Assembly: GCF_029504395.1 (NCBI RefSeq)
Contig: NZ_JAQFIF010000002.1
Location: 310,001 to 374,000 of the forward strand
Source: Arthrobacter sp. ES3-54
GTDB taxonomy: Bacteria > Actinomycetota > Actinomycetes > Actinomycetales > Micrococcaceae
Direction: 5' to 3'
Length of the DNA: 64,000 bases
In this document: one piece after another, positions 8,581 through 16,269 of the stretch
Layout of the letters: each line of letters begins with the position of its first letter
Position numbering within the stretch: position 1 is the first letter of the stretch
The notes under the pieces: model-generated
The model's input: the letters and a program-made list of their open reading frames with translations, nothing else
Database searches by the model: none
Told to the model about the DNA's origin: nothing
Position numbers and translations under genes: made by a program

Positions 8581-9138
8581 ATGGCTTCTCCACAGACGCT
8601 AAGCGAGGCCGAGCGCCGCGTCGTCGCGGCTTGGGCCGCAGACTGCGCTGAGCGAGTCGTGGCTATATTTGAGGCAGAGGCTCCGGCAGATGGTCGCCCC
8701 CGCGACGCCATCGCTCGAGCCCGGGCCTTCGCTCGCGGTGAGCGAAGTGCCGCCGAAGAGATCCGCCGACGGTTTGTTGCTGGCCGTGCCGCACGCGAGG
8801 TGAATAGCCCTGCTGCGATGGCTGCCGCGCGGTCTGCCACGCAAGCCGCAGCCGTCGCCCACATGGGCGCGCACGCCTTGGGGGCGGCCGCGTATGCCGC
8901 GAAAGCGGCCGGACTGGCGGCGCCCGATCAGCCCCAGACGGTCGACGACGAGATCCACTGGCAACTCGAGCACATGACTGCCGAAGCCCGGTCCGCGCTT
9001 CGGCGCTTGCCGCCGCTGGGTGGGAATTCCGCCGGTCCGCTGGGGCCAGGACTTCTCGCGTCCGGAATCCTCGGCTCGATCATCCGCGTGATCCAAGCCG
9101 ACTTGGCCCGCCCTGACCAGCCTGCCTCCTCCAGCTGA
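8581..9138 (+). CDS. putative immunity protein, Imm5-like
   Basis: 185 residues from ATG 8581. The pattern CAERVVAIFEAEAPADGRPRDAIARARAFARGE, then a repeated Ala-rich helical section with AAVAHMGAHALGAAAYAAKAA, matches the helical Imm5-like family annotated as putative immunity proteins of polymorphic toxin systems. No signal peptide is seen, so it would act in the cytoplasm. No toxin gene with WXG, LXG or RHS features lies within several kilobases, so it would be an orphan immunity gene. A serine recombinase remnant follows 13 bases after it. Confidence 0.6.
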   Translation: MASPQTLSEAERRVVAAWAADCAERVVAIFEAEAPADGRPRDAIARARAFARGERSAAEEIRRRFVAGRAAREVNSPAAMAAARSATQAAAVAHMGAHALGAAAYAAKAAGLAAPDQPQTVDDEIHWQLEHMTAEARSALRRLPPLGGNSAGPLGPGLLASGILGSIIRVIQADLARPDQPASSS

Positions 9139-9151
9139 ATCTGCTGCGCCC

Positions 9152-9664
9152 ATGAGCGCCCACATCATCGGCTACGCCCGCATGTCTACCAAGGAGCAGT
9201 ACCTGTCACCCCCGCGGACCGCGCTCGACGCCCTCGGTGTTCCCGCAGACCGGATCTATGTCAACCATGGTCTGAGCGGCAGGAACAGGGAACGAGCGGG
9301 ATCGGGGGAAGTCTTTGCCGCTATCCGTACAGGCGACACGCTGCTGGTCACGAAGCTCGACCGGCTGGCCCGGTCGCTGCCGGACGCAGGGGACATCATC
9401 GAAGACCTCACCAAACGGAGTGTGAAGCTCGGCATCGGCGGCTCCATCCGCGACCCCACCGACCCCGTCGGCCTGCTCCTCTTCAACGTCCTGGCCATGG
9501 TCGCGACCTCATCCCCGGCGCACCCGCGAAGGCATGCAGGTCGCCAGGACCAAGGGCGGAAGAAAGCCCCGGTCCACCGCCATGCCGCGCAAGCTAACGG
9601 CACACTCGACGCAATCCAGGGCGGGCCGCCCGCCAGAGCATTCGGACAGGCGAACAGGCCATGA
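9152..9664 (+). pseudogene. serine recombinase (resolvase/invertase), frameshifted after the catalytic domain
   Basis: The N-terminal catalytic domain is readable: IIGYARMSTKEQ with the nucleophile Ser, GDTLLVTKLDRLARSLPDAGDII with the active-site Arg residues, and DPTDPVGLLLFNVLAMVA. After residue about 125 the frame is lost. The expected TREGMQVARTKG block lies in the next frame at about 9522-9560, and the C-terminal HTH is not readable in one piece. A normal length is about 185-200 residues. Downstream lies a copy of repeat family B with the 21-bp palindrome, a plausible res or crossover site. Confidence 0.8.
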
Positions 9665-9693
9665 CGCCTAAGAACGAACACAACAAACCGAAA

Positions 9694-9815
9694 GTCATGT
9701 CACCCAGAAGTCGTGCCTGCATGAGCTCGTGTCAGCAGAAATAGGCACGGAGGGAGTCATCCACTAGCAACGGCATCACGGGGACACAGGTGTGGACCCT
9801 GTACACACCCTTTGG
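9694..9815 (+). repeat. repeat family B, copy 1
   Basis: It begins TCATGTCAC, continues through GCATGA, GTCAGCAGAAA and GGAGGGAGTCA-type words, and ends in the 21-bp palindrome followed by CTTTGGCCGGACAA. The same order of words occurs at 56050-56175. It directly follows the serine recombinase remnant. Confidence 0.75.
9789..9809. repeat. 21-bp near-palindrome, copy 2 of 6
   Basis: Begins GGTGTGGAC and ends TGTACACACC. It is followed by CTTTGGCCGGACAA, the family B right flank. Confidence 0.7.
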
Positions 9816-10193
9816 CCGGACAACAGCCAGCAGCTTCTCCCCGGGAGTCAGCACTGATTTCTCAGTCCAACTTCCGGGGAGCAGTTCAGATCCGCCTGCC
9901 TCCTACGACCCCGGACATCCCGCTGAAATCGGTCAGCCGAGCCGCATCGACGCAAGACCTATTTTCCCAGTCGGCCCGAAACAGGAATGCCTCACCGTCT
10001 CCCTCCCCTGCCCGGCCCCGCGGGCATCACCGACGACATCCAAGGCCTGGAAGCCGGCATGATCTCCCTGCATGTGGGCAGACTTCAGCACGGTTGCGTC
10101 CCACTCACGGATGATCTTGTTATCCAGGTCACATTGCGTCTATCGTTGTCGGGGGCCACAGCGTGGTGGCCCCGATTTAGAGCGGAGAACTTT
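9816..10193. other. region without a supported gene
   Basis: Between the family B repeat and the STAS-like gene I see no coding frame with recognisable protein character. Open frames here are short and Pro/Ser/Arg-biased, as expected for high-GC shadow frames. Confidence 0.5.
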
Positions 10194-10520
10194 GTGAATG
10201 AGAAGCTGCGGGTGCTGGTCCGCGTGGACCTCGACGGCGCCAAGGCCCACGTCAGGGTCCAGGGCCACCTGACTGTTCAGAGCGTCCATGGCCTGTATGA
10301 CGTGGTCAAGCGCGCCAGCTCGCTCGCCTCTGGACTGGCGCTGGAACTCGATGTGACCCGCGCGCAGACTGACCCCGACGCCATGGGAGAGCTTCACGCG
10401 TGCGCAAAGTCGCATCACCTGCCGGTGCACGTCGACCCGCTCCAGCACGACTACCGGATCAGCATCCTGACGCCGAACCACGCGACGTCCGCGGCCCCAG
10501 CGCTAGTCCTGGCAGCCTGA
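10194..10520 (+). CDS. small STAS-like domain protein
   Basis: 108 residues from GTG 10194, chosen because AGAGCGGAGAAC precedes it. An alternating strand/helix pattern (LRVLVRVDLDGAKAHVRVQG, then LTVQSVHGLYDVVKRASSL, then LALELDVTRAQTDPDAMGEL) resembles the anti-sigma-factor-antagonist/STAS fold. The usual phosphorylatable Ser region reads TRAQTDPD. Proteins of this type are common unknowns in Arthrobacter-like genomes. A role in partner-switching regulation is only an inference. The C-terminus is Ala/Pro-rich and unstructured. Confidence 0.6.
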   Translation: MNEKLRVLVRVDLDGAKAHVRVQGHLTVQSVHGLYDVVKRASSLASGLALELDVTRAQTDPDAMGELHACAKSHHLPVHVDPLQHDYRISILTPNHATSAAPALVLAA

Positions 10521-10665
10521 CCTGCCGGAGCAAGCCGCGCAGTAGCTCACAACCCGGTTCTGAATGCTGAATCCGCCGCCCACGCAGGGCGCGCCGCACA
10601 GGCCGGTGCCCCTGTCAGGGATGAGCGGCGTAAGGGTAGTTCGGGACCTTCTTCCCGCCCTCGGC

Positions 10666-11604
10666 CTAGAGGTAGTCCCCGATATGTTCGCGGGCGATTT
10701 CCAAGAGGGTGGATTGGAAAGCGACCTCTGCCGGGGCGTAGACCTTGTCCTGGCGCTGGGCCAGCAATACCCGCCGCATGGGCGCGGCAGCACCGAGACT
10801 GATTACCCGCACGTCGGGGTGTTGGAGGGCCACTGCAGTCTTCGGCACCATGGCCACGCCCATGCCGACGCTGACCATGGCCTGGGCTTCTTGGTAGTCG
10901 TTGGCCAGGAAGGCAATGGTCGGTTCGAAGCCAGCGTCGTGGGCGGAGCGTTGCAGGACCTCGACCACCGGGTGGGCCTCCGCGCGAACTATCCACGACT
11001 CCTTGCGTAGATCCTCCATCCTTACCTCATCCCGATCGGCGAGCGGGTGCCCGCGGGCTACCAGGATGACAGTGCTCTCCTGGAAGACCTCTGTTACCCG
11101 GATGGAGTCGTCGTGGAACCGGTTCCAGGGGTAGTCCCAGAGCAGGCACAGTCCGGTGACTCCGGACTCGAGGTCCGACACAAGTTCGTCGAAGCGGGCA
11201 CTGCGGACGGAGAGGCCAATTGCCGGGTAGCGCTTCTTGAAGGCGCGGATGACAAGGGGCAAAAACGATCCGGCGAGGGTGGGGAACGTGCCGACGGTCA
11301 AGGAGCCGCGTCTGAGCCCGGCGATCTGGTCCAGGTCAGACTGGGCTGCCCGCATCTGTCCAATAATCTTGCGGGCGTGTCCGGCCAGCACCTGGCCGGC
11401 CTCTGTGGGCGCAACCCCACGGGAGCGGCGGTTGAGCAGGGGCTGCCCGACTTCCTGTTCGAGCTTCCGCAGCTGCTGGGAAACTGCGGACGGGGTGTAC
11501 ATCATCAGCTCAGCCGCCGCGGTGATCGATCCCTGCTCGACGACCTCCACCAGCAGGGCCAAACGACGGATGTCGAATAAATCTTGGCTCTCATTGTTAA
11601 GCAA
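10666..11604 (-). CDS. LysR-family regulator of the adjacent prpF-transporter operon
   Basis: 312 residues. The start is TTG 11604, because GGGTGA lies just before it and no in-frame ATG precedes the HTH. The N-terminal wHTH DIRRLALLVEVVEQGSITAAAELMMYTPSAVSQQLRKLEQEVGQ is complete, with the family's LNRRSRGVAPTEAG wing; it is followed by a periplasmic-binding-type effector domain (GSLTVGTFPTLAGSFLPLVI). It is divergent from the prpF-like gene with 240 bases between, the standard arrangement for a LysR protein that senses the substrate of its neighbour and controls both promoters. The effector is presumably the acid handled by the PrpF/SLC13 pair. Confidence 0.9.
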   Translation of the reverse strand: MLNNESQDLFDIRRLALLVEVVEQGSITAAAELMMYTPSAVSQQLRKLEQEVGQPLLNRRSRGVAPTEAGQVLAGHARKIIGQMRAAQSDLDQIAGLRRGSLTVGTFPTLAGSFLPLVIRAFKKRYPAIGLSVRSARFDELVSDLESGVTGLCLLWDYPWNRFHDDSIRVTEVFQESTVILVARGHPLADRDEVRMEDLRKESWIVRAEAHPVVEVLQRSAHDAGFEPTIAFLANDYQEAQAMVSVGMGVAMVPKTAVALQHPDVRVISLGAAAPMRRVLLAQRQDKVYAPAEVAFQSTLLEIAREHIGDYL

Positions 11605-11844
11605 TGGTTCACCCTTCTGTCTATTTGGTTCATTCTATGTAATCCCGGGTTAATCTGCGTGATGGCGGCCCCGTCATTCTCCATTAGGAGGCCAAGGAAC
11701 CAGGCTGCAGTCCTTCAGTGCCAATGATTTAAGTATCTCTACATCCCCCATCAATAATTGAACATTGTCTTCAATTGTGATCCGGCTCATTCTGTTATCA
11801 GGCCCCAGAACATATGTGCGGTACTAGGAAACGTAGGGAATACG
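11605..11844. promoter_or_regulatory. divergent LysR/prpF intergenic region
   Basis: 240 bases, more AT-rich than the flanking genes, between divergently transcribed genes. LysR binding (T-N11-A boxes) is expected here, but I could not single out one site with confidence. Confidence 0.5.
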
Positions 11845-12963
11845 ATGAAGATTGAAGCTGAATGGATGCGCGGAGGGACCAGCAAGTGCTGGGTCTTCGA
11901 AACGGATCACTTGGACGAGACCCGCACCAGCCTCGATGAGTTGCTGCCCCGGCTATTCGGAAGTCCGGACTCCCGGCAGATTGACGGTGTCGGCGGAGCA
12001 ACTTCGACAACCAGCAAGGCCATGATCCTTCGCCGGCCCGCCGAGGACGATGTTGACGTCGAGTTCACCTTCGCCCAGGTCGGCATCGAAGAGGTAGCAG
12101 TGGACTGGGGCAGCAACTGCGGGAACTGCTCCGCGGTAGTCGGCCTCTACGCGATCGAAAAGGGTTGGGTGGTCCCCAGCGGGGATAACACCCGCATCGT
12201 CACCCGCAACACCAACACCGGCCAGATCATCATCCAGCGGGTCGCCACTCCCGCAGGCGCCCTGCCCATCGTTCCGGATGCGCAGATGCCCGGAGTTGCG
12301 TTCCCCGGCTACCGGGTCGGTCTCGGCTTCCAGGACCCAGCCGGCAAAACCACCGGAAAATTGCTGCCCACCGGTGAGGCGACCGACACGATACTTGCCG
12401 GTGGAACACGCTGGAATGTATCGATGGTCGACGCCGGAGCGCCAGTAGTCATCGTCCGCGCTGAGGAGTTGGGCCTGAACACAGCCCGATACGACAGCTG
12501 GGTCGCCGGCGTGGAATTACAGCTGGAAACTCTCGATCACATCCGCCGACAGGCTGCCGTCCGGATGGGGCTGGCACAAACGATCGCCGAAGCTGCGCGC
12601 GCCATCCCCAAGCTCGCGATCGTCGCCTCCCCCACCCAGTCGGACCCGGGCTGCGACGTCAACGTCATGATGCTCTCGATGGGAAAACCCCACCCTGCGT
12701 TGGCCATCACCGGCAGCATCGCCCTGACACTCGCCGCCCGCACCCCGGGCACCGTACTCAACAGCATCACAGGCGACACGCCGCGGTCCACGCTGAGGCT
12801 ACGCACTCCCGCGGGAGTGATCGAAACCTGGAGCGAGGAGCGTGACGGGTCCCTGCTGGTCGGCGTCGACCGAACGGCCCGCACCATCGCCACCACCATC
12901 ATCCACCTCCCGGAAGCTCTCGGCAGCGCCGTCGAAGCCCCACTAGCATCAGCCACTCAATGA
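11845..12963 (+). CDS. PrpF-family isomerase/tautomerase
   Basis: 372 residues from ATG 11845, with AGGGAA upstream. The opening MKIEAEWMRGGTSKCWVF is the PrpF signature; the Lys-Cys pair lies in the active-site region where the family abstracts an allylic proton. DWGSNCGNCSAVVG supplies the second conserved Cys block, followed by PHPALAITGSIALTLAA near the C-terminus. The fold is diaminopimelate-epimerase-like. Known members isomerise 2-methylaconitate (PrpF) or 4-oxalomesaconate (GalD). With no methylcitrate genes nearby, the exact acid is unknown. The transporter gene begins 12 bases downstream. Confidence 0.9.
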   Translation: MKIEAEWMRGGTSKCWVFETDHLDETRTSLDELLPRLFGSPDSRQIDGVGGATSTTSKAMILRRPAEDDVDVEFTFAQVGIEEVAVDWGSNCGNCSAVVGLYAIEKGWVVPSGDNTRIVTRNTNTGQIIIQRVATPAGALPIVPDAQMPGVAFPGYRVGLGFQDPAGKTTGKLLPTGEATDTILAGGTRWNVSMVDAGAPVVIVRAEELGLNTARYDSWVAGVELQLETLDHIRRQAAVRMGLAQTIAEAARAIPKLAIVASPTQSDPGCDVNVMMLSMGKPHPALAITGSIALTLAARTPGTVLNSITGDTPRSTLRLRTPAGVIETWSEERDGSLLVGVDRTARTIATTIIHLPEALGSAVEAPLASATQ

Positions 12964-12975
12964 GGAGCCAAGATC

Positions 12976-14424
12976 ATGACTAAGACTATTTACCAACCCG
13001 CTCCCAAGGCAGAGAGCGAAATCCGGGAAGACCGTCCCAAGGGTCCCAATCGTCGGCGCCGTATCCTTCTGATATCGGTAGCCGCGATCGCGATCCTCGG
13101 TCTGGTCGCCCTCGTGCTCGGGGGTGCCATTTTCAACCCGGCGGCCACCTCGGAATCGGAGCCGCCCATGACCGCCATCCAGATCATCCCGCTGGTCATA
13201 CTTGTCGTGATGTTCGTCGTCGCCACGAAATGGCCACTGAACATCGGGGTGATGGGATTGGTGGCATCGTTCGGCGTCGGCTACTTCATGCTCGGAATGA
13301 CCGACAAGGAAATACTCGCGGACTTCCCCGCCAGTATCGTTCTGACGATCATCGGGGTCACCTACTTCTTCAGCATGGCCCAGAGGAACGGGACCATCGA
13401 CATCATCGTGCAGACCTGTGTGCGCCTGGTCAGGGGCAAGACGCTGCTGCTGCCCTGGGTGTTCTTCCTCATGGCTGCCGCATTGACCTCGCTGGGCACT
13501 TTCTCCCCCGCCGCCGTCGCACTTCTCGCACCTGCTGCCATCGGCTTCGCCTACGAATCGCGGATCCACCCCGTACTGATGGGTGCGTTCGTCATCAACG
13601 GAGCGCACGCGGGCGGGTTCTCCCCGCTGTCCGTCGCCGGCGTGTTGGTGCACAACATCGCGATGGAAAACGGCTTCCCGGTCTCCCAGGGCGCACTCTT
13701 TGCCGCCAGCTTCGCCATCAACCTCATCCTCTCGGCCCTGACTGTCGCTCTGTTCGCCCTCCTGGGTAAGCTCAAGGACGGCGAAGGTGCCCAGCATGTC
13801 GGCCTTGACGCGCCCCGCACCAGCCGTCCGCACGGCCAGCAAATCCTTACGCTGGCGCTGATCCTTGCAATGCTTGTCTGCACGCTGGGCTTCCACATGC
13901 CGATCGGCTTCGTCGCACTCTCCGCCGGTCTCCTCCTGGCTCTGATCAACATCAAAGAACACAGGACATTCATCGGTGGCATCTCCTGGTCCACCGTCCT
14001 GCTGGTGGCCGGCATGATCACCTACGTTTCCCTGCTCCAGCACGTTGGCGTCATCGATACCCTCGCCCAAAAGGCCTTGGCTTTGGGCGCACCGCTGCTG
14101 ATCGCACTGGTCCTGTGCTACGTAATCGGCGTCGGCTCGGCCTTCGCCTCCTCCACGGCATTGCTGACCGCATTCATCCCCCTGGCCGGTCCCCTGCTCG
14201 CCTCAAGTACGCTGAGCGCTTCCGGAACGGTCGCGGCACTCGCCATCGCTGCTACCGTCGTGGATGTTTCCCCCTTCTCCACCGACGGCGCCCTTGTTGT
14301 CGCCAACGCCCGCGACAACGACCGCCAACGCGTCTACAAGCAGCTGATGATCTACGCCGGCGGAGTGGTACTCGTCGCCCCCGCGCTGGCCTGGGCCCTG
14401 CTGGTACCCACCGGCATCATGTAA
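12976..14424 (+). CDS. SLC13/MatC-type organic-acid permease
   Basis: 482 residues. A GAGGAG overlaps the preceding stop, indicating translational coupling with the prpF-like gene. There is a charged cytoplasmic N-terminus of about 30 residues, then about twelve hydrophobic segments. The block WPLNIGVMGLVASFGVGYFMLG and the later GFSPLSVAGVLVHNIAMENGF fit the dicarboxylate carrier MatC N-terminal family, and the second half has the SLC13-like SSTALLTAFIPLAG and TVVDVSPFSTDGALVVAN blocks. Such proteins import malonate or related di/tricarboxylates using Na+ or H+. It probably supplies the substrate of the PrpF-like enzyme. Confidence 0.88.
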   Translation: MTKTIYQPAPKAESEIREDRPKGPNRRRRILLISVAAIAILGLVALVLGGAIFNPAATSESEPPMTAIQIIPLVILVVMFVVATKWPLNIGVMGLVASFGVGYFMLGMTDKEILADFPASIVLTIIGVTYFFSMAQRNGTIDIIVQTCVRLVRGKTLLLPWVFFLMAAALTSLGTFSPAAVALLAPAAIGFAYESRIHPVLMGAFVINGAHAGGFSPLSVAGVLVHNIAMENGFPVSQGALFAASFAINLILSALTVALFALLGKLKDGEGAQHVGLDAPRTSRPHGQQILTLALILAMLVCTLGFHMPIGFVALSAGLLLALINIKEHRTFIGGISWSTVLLVAGMITYVSLLQHVGVIDTLAQKALALGAPLLIALVLCYVIGVGSAFASSTALLTAFIPLAGPLLASSTLSASGTVAALAIAATVVDVSPFSTDGALVVANARDNDRQRVYKQLMIYAGGVVLVAPALAWALLVPTGIM

Positions 14425-14439
14425 CCGGAGCCCGCGCCT

Positions 14440-14481
14440 CGGGCAACGGCCGGTCAGCAACAACTGACGAGCCGTTGCCCG
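14440..14481 (+). terminator. stem-loop after the prpF-transporter operon
   Basis: Arms CGGGCAACGGC (14440-14450) and GCCGTTGCCCG (14471-14481) pair perfectly over 11 bp, with an inner GTCAG/CTGAC helix. It lies 16 bases after the transporter stop. There is no U-tract, as is common for actinobacterial terminators. Confidence 0.7.
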
Positions 14482-14803
14482 TCCCGGCGAACCCACCAGT
14501 GCGTCCACGGCCACCGCAGATCCACCACGGACAAGCTCCGAGGACACGCAACATGCTGCCGGACTCAGCGTCCGGCACGCGTGCTGCCGTTCCCGCACTC
14601 CATCGCAACAGGTAGCCCGAAAGACGGGCGCGAGAACTGCGCAGCATGCAATTGAGGCAGGGTGACCACGATGTCACCCTGCCTCCTCCCACAACTGTCC
14701 CCCGACATAATCCATCATCCCGACCTGCCCTCGTCCAAAGAGAAATCCCATGAACTTCGGCCATCACCCCGCCAAACCCCTTACCTCTGGGACCCGAGGC
14801 GAA
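14482..14803. other. region without a supported gene before the IS element
   Basis: No supported gene. Short open frames have no recognisable content. It ends at the 8-bp target duplication of the IS256 element. Confidence 0.5.
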
Positions 14804-16164
14804 GGGACTGTCCGATTTTCGGTGGATCCGCGGTTGGCATTTAGTTGATTCTTCCGTCGAAGCTAATGGCGAAGGCATTTAGAGCCGGCTTCCATCGTGA
14901 GGCCCATCGTGCCCTGCCTTTGCCGGTGGGGTCCAGTGCGCGGGTCGCCAGGTACAGGCATTTCGGGGCTGCCTGCTCGGTGGGGAAATGGCCTCTGGCC
15001 CTAACCGCGCGCCGGTAGCGGGCGTTGAGGGATTCGATGGCGTTGGTGCTGCAGATGACCCGCCGGATTTCCACGTCATAGTCCAAAAACGGCACGAACT
15101 CGCTCCAGGCGTTCTCCCACAGCCGGGTGACCGCCGGGTACTGCCTGCCCCACTTGGTCGAGAACTCCACGAACCGTTCCTTCGCCGCGGCCTCCGACGG
15201 TGCCGTGTAGACCGGGCGCAGATCCCGTGAGATCTCGTCCCAGTACTGCCGGGCCGCATACCGAAAGGTGTTGCGGATCAGGTGCACGATGCAGGTCTGG
15301 ACCACGGCCAGCTCCCAGACTGTGGTGATGGCCTCCGGCAGGCCCTTGAGCCCGTCGCAGACCGTGATGCAGACGTCCTCCACGCCGCGGTTCTTGATCT
15401 CGGTCAGCACCGAGAGCCAGAACTTCGCGCCCTCACCGCCGTCCCCGGCCCACAGCCCGAGGATGTCGCGTTCGCCGTTGACGCTGACACCGATCGCGAC
15501 GTAAACCGGCCGGTTTGTGACCTGACCGTCGCGGACCTTGACGTGGATCGCGTCGATGAACACCACCGGAAAGATCCGGTCCAGCGGCCGGTTCTGCCAC
15601 TCAGTCATCTCCCCGATGACCTTCTCGGTGATCCGCGAGATGGTGTCCTTCGAGACCCTGGCACCGAACACGTCGGCGAAGTGCGCGGCGATTTCACCGG
15701 TAGTGAGGCCTTTCGCGCTCAGCGACAACACGATCTCATCCACGCCCGTCAGCCGGCGCCGGCGTTTCTTCACGATCTGCGGATCGAACGTCGACCCGGT
15801 GTCCCGCGGCACGTCGATCTCCACCGGCCCGATCTCGGTCAGCACGGTCTTCGTACGGGTGCCGTTGCGGGAGTTCCCGCTGCCGCGTCCGGACACGTCG
15901 TGTTTTCCGTATCCGAGGTGTTCATCCATTTCCGCCTCCAGCGCGGTCTCCAGAACGTTTTTCGTCAGCCGGTTCAACAGCCCGTCCGGACCGACGAGGT
16001 CGATGCCCTGCTCTTTGGCCTGGGCCAGGAGCTGCTGCGCTAACTCTTGCTGATCCATTTCAGTCGCCATGGGATCCATGGTTCCGCTCATGATCGGTCC
16101 TCCCCGCCAGGCACCGCCCGGCGTGTCAGGCCAACCCCGGATCCACCGTTATTCGTACACTCCC
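14804..16164. mobile_element. complete IS256-family insertion sequence (1361 bp)
   Basis: Imperfect terminal inverted repeats lie at 14804-14838 and 16130-16164, both starting GGGA and sharing CGGTGGATCC and GGTTGGC; 29 of 35 positions match. The element is flanked by an exact 8-bp direct repeat GAGGCGAA at 14796-14803 and 16165-16172, the target-site duplication size expected for IS256. The single intact transposase is on the minus strand. Everything needed for activity is present, and the perfect duplication suggests recent insertion. Confidence 0.95.
14841..16091 (-). CDS. IS256-family transposase, full length
   Basis: 416 residues, a normal family length, with DDE signature regions visible: VVFIDAIHVKVRDG (first Asp), CDGLKGLPEAI (second Asp) and CSTNAIESLNARYRRA (Glu). 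The N-terminal DNA-binding region includes LLNRLTKNVLETALEAEMDEHLGY, which is a family hallmark. The start is MSGTMDPM; the in-frame MATEMDQQ is an alternative. It lies wholly inside the inverted repeats and fills the element. Confidence 0.97.
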   Translation of the reverse strand: MSGTMDPMATEMDQQELAQQLLAQAKEQGIDLVGPDGLLNRLTKNVLETALEAEMDEHLGYGKHDVSGRGSGNSRNGTRTKTVLTEIGPVEIDVPRDTGSTFDPQIVKKRRRRLTGVDEIVLSLSAKGLTTGEIAAHFADVFGARVSKDTISRITEKVIGEMTEWQNRPLDRIFPVVFIDAIHVKVRDGQVTNRPVYVAIGVSVNGERDILGLWAGDGGEGAKFWLSVLTEIKNRGVEDVCITVCDGLKGLPEAITTVWELAVVQTCIVHLIRNTFRYAARQYWDEISRDLRPVYTAPSEAAAKERFVEFSTKWGRQYPAVTRLWENAWSEFVPFLDYDVEIRRVICSTNAIESLNARYRRAVRARGHFPTEQAAPKCLYLATRALDPTGKGRARWASRWKPALNAFAISFDGRIN

Positions 16165-16260
16165 GAGGCGAACAATCCGATCGAGTATGTGGATCGGTCC
16201 TGGCCGGCCGCCCCCTGGCAGCGGGGAGCGTACATGGCCGTGCCGGCAGCTAGGCTGGTT
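16165..16260 (+). other. possible amine-oxidase C-terminal scrap interrupted by the IS
   Basis: Just outside the right inverted repeat one frame reads NNPIEYVDRSWPAAPW then QRGAYMAV, reminiscent of the conserved W-x6-RG-x-Y block of flavin amine oxidases. The part upstream of the IS shows no matching homology, so this is only a hint of a relic. Confidence 0.25.
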
Positions 16261-16269
16261 CCTTTCGCT

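Noticed and set aside
12949..14070. 373-codon antisense open frame
   Set aside because: It is antisense to the SLC13 permease with Asp/Gly/His/Arg-biased composition typical of a shadow frame.
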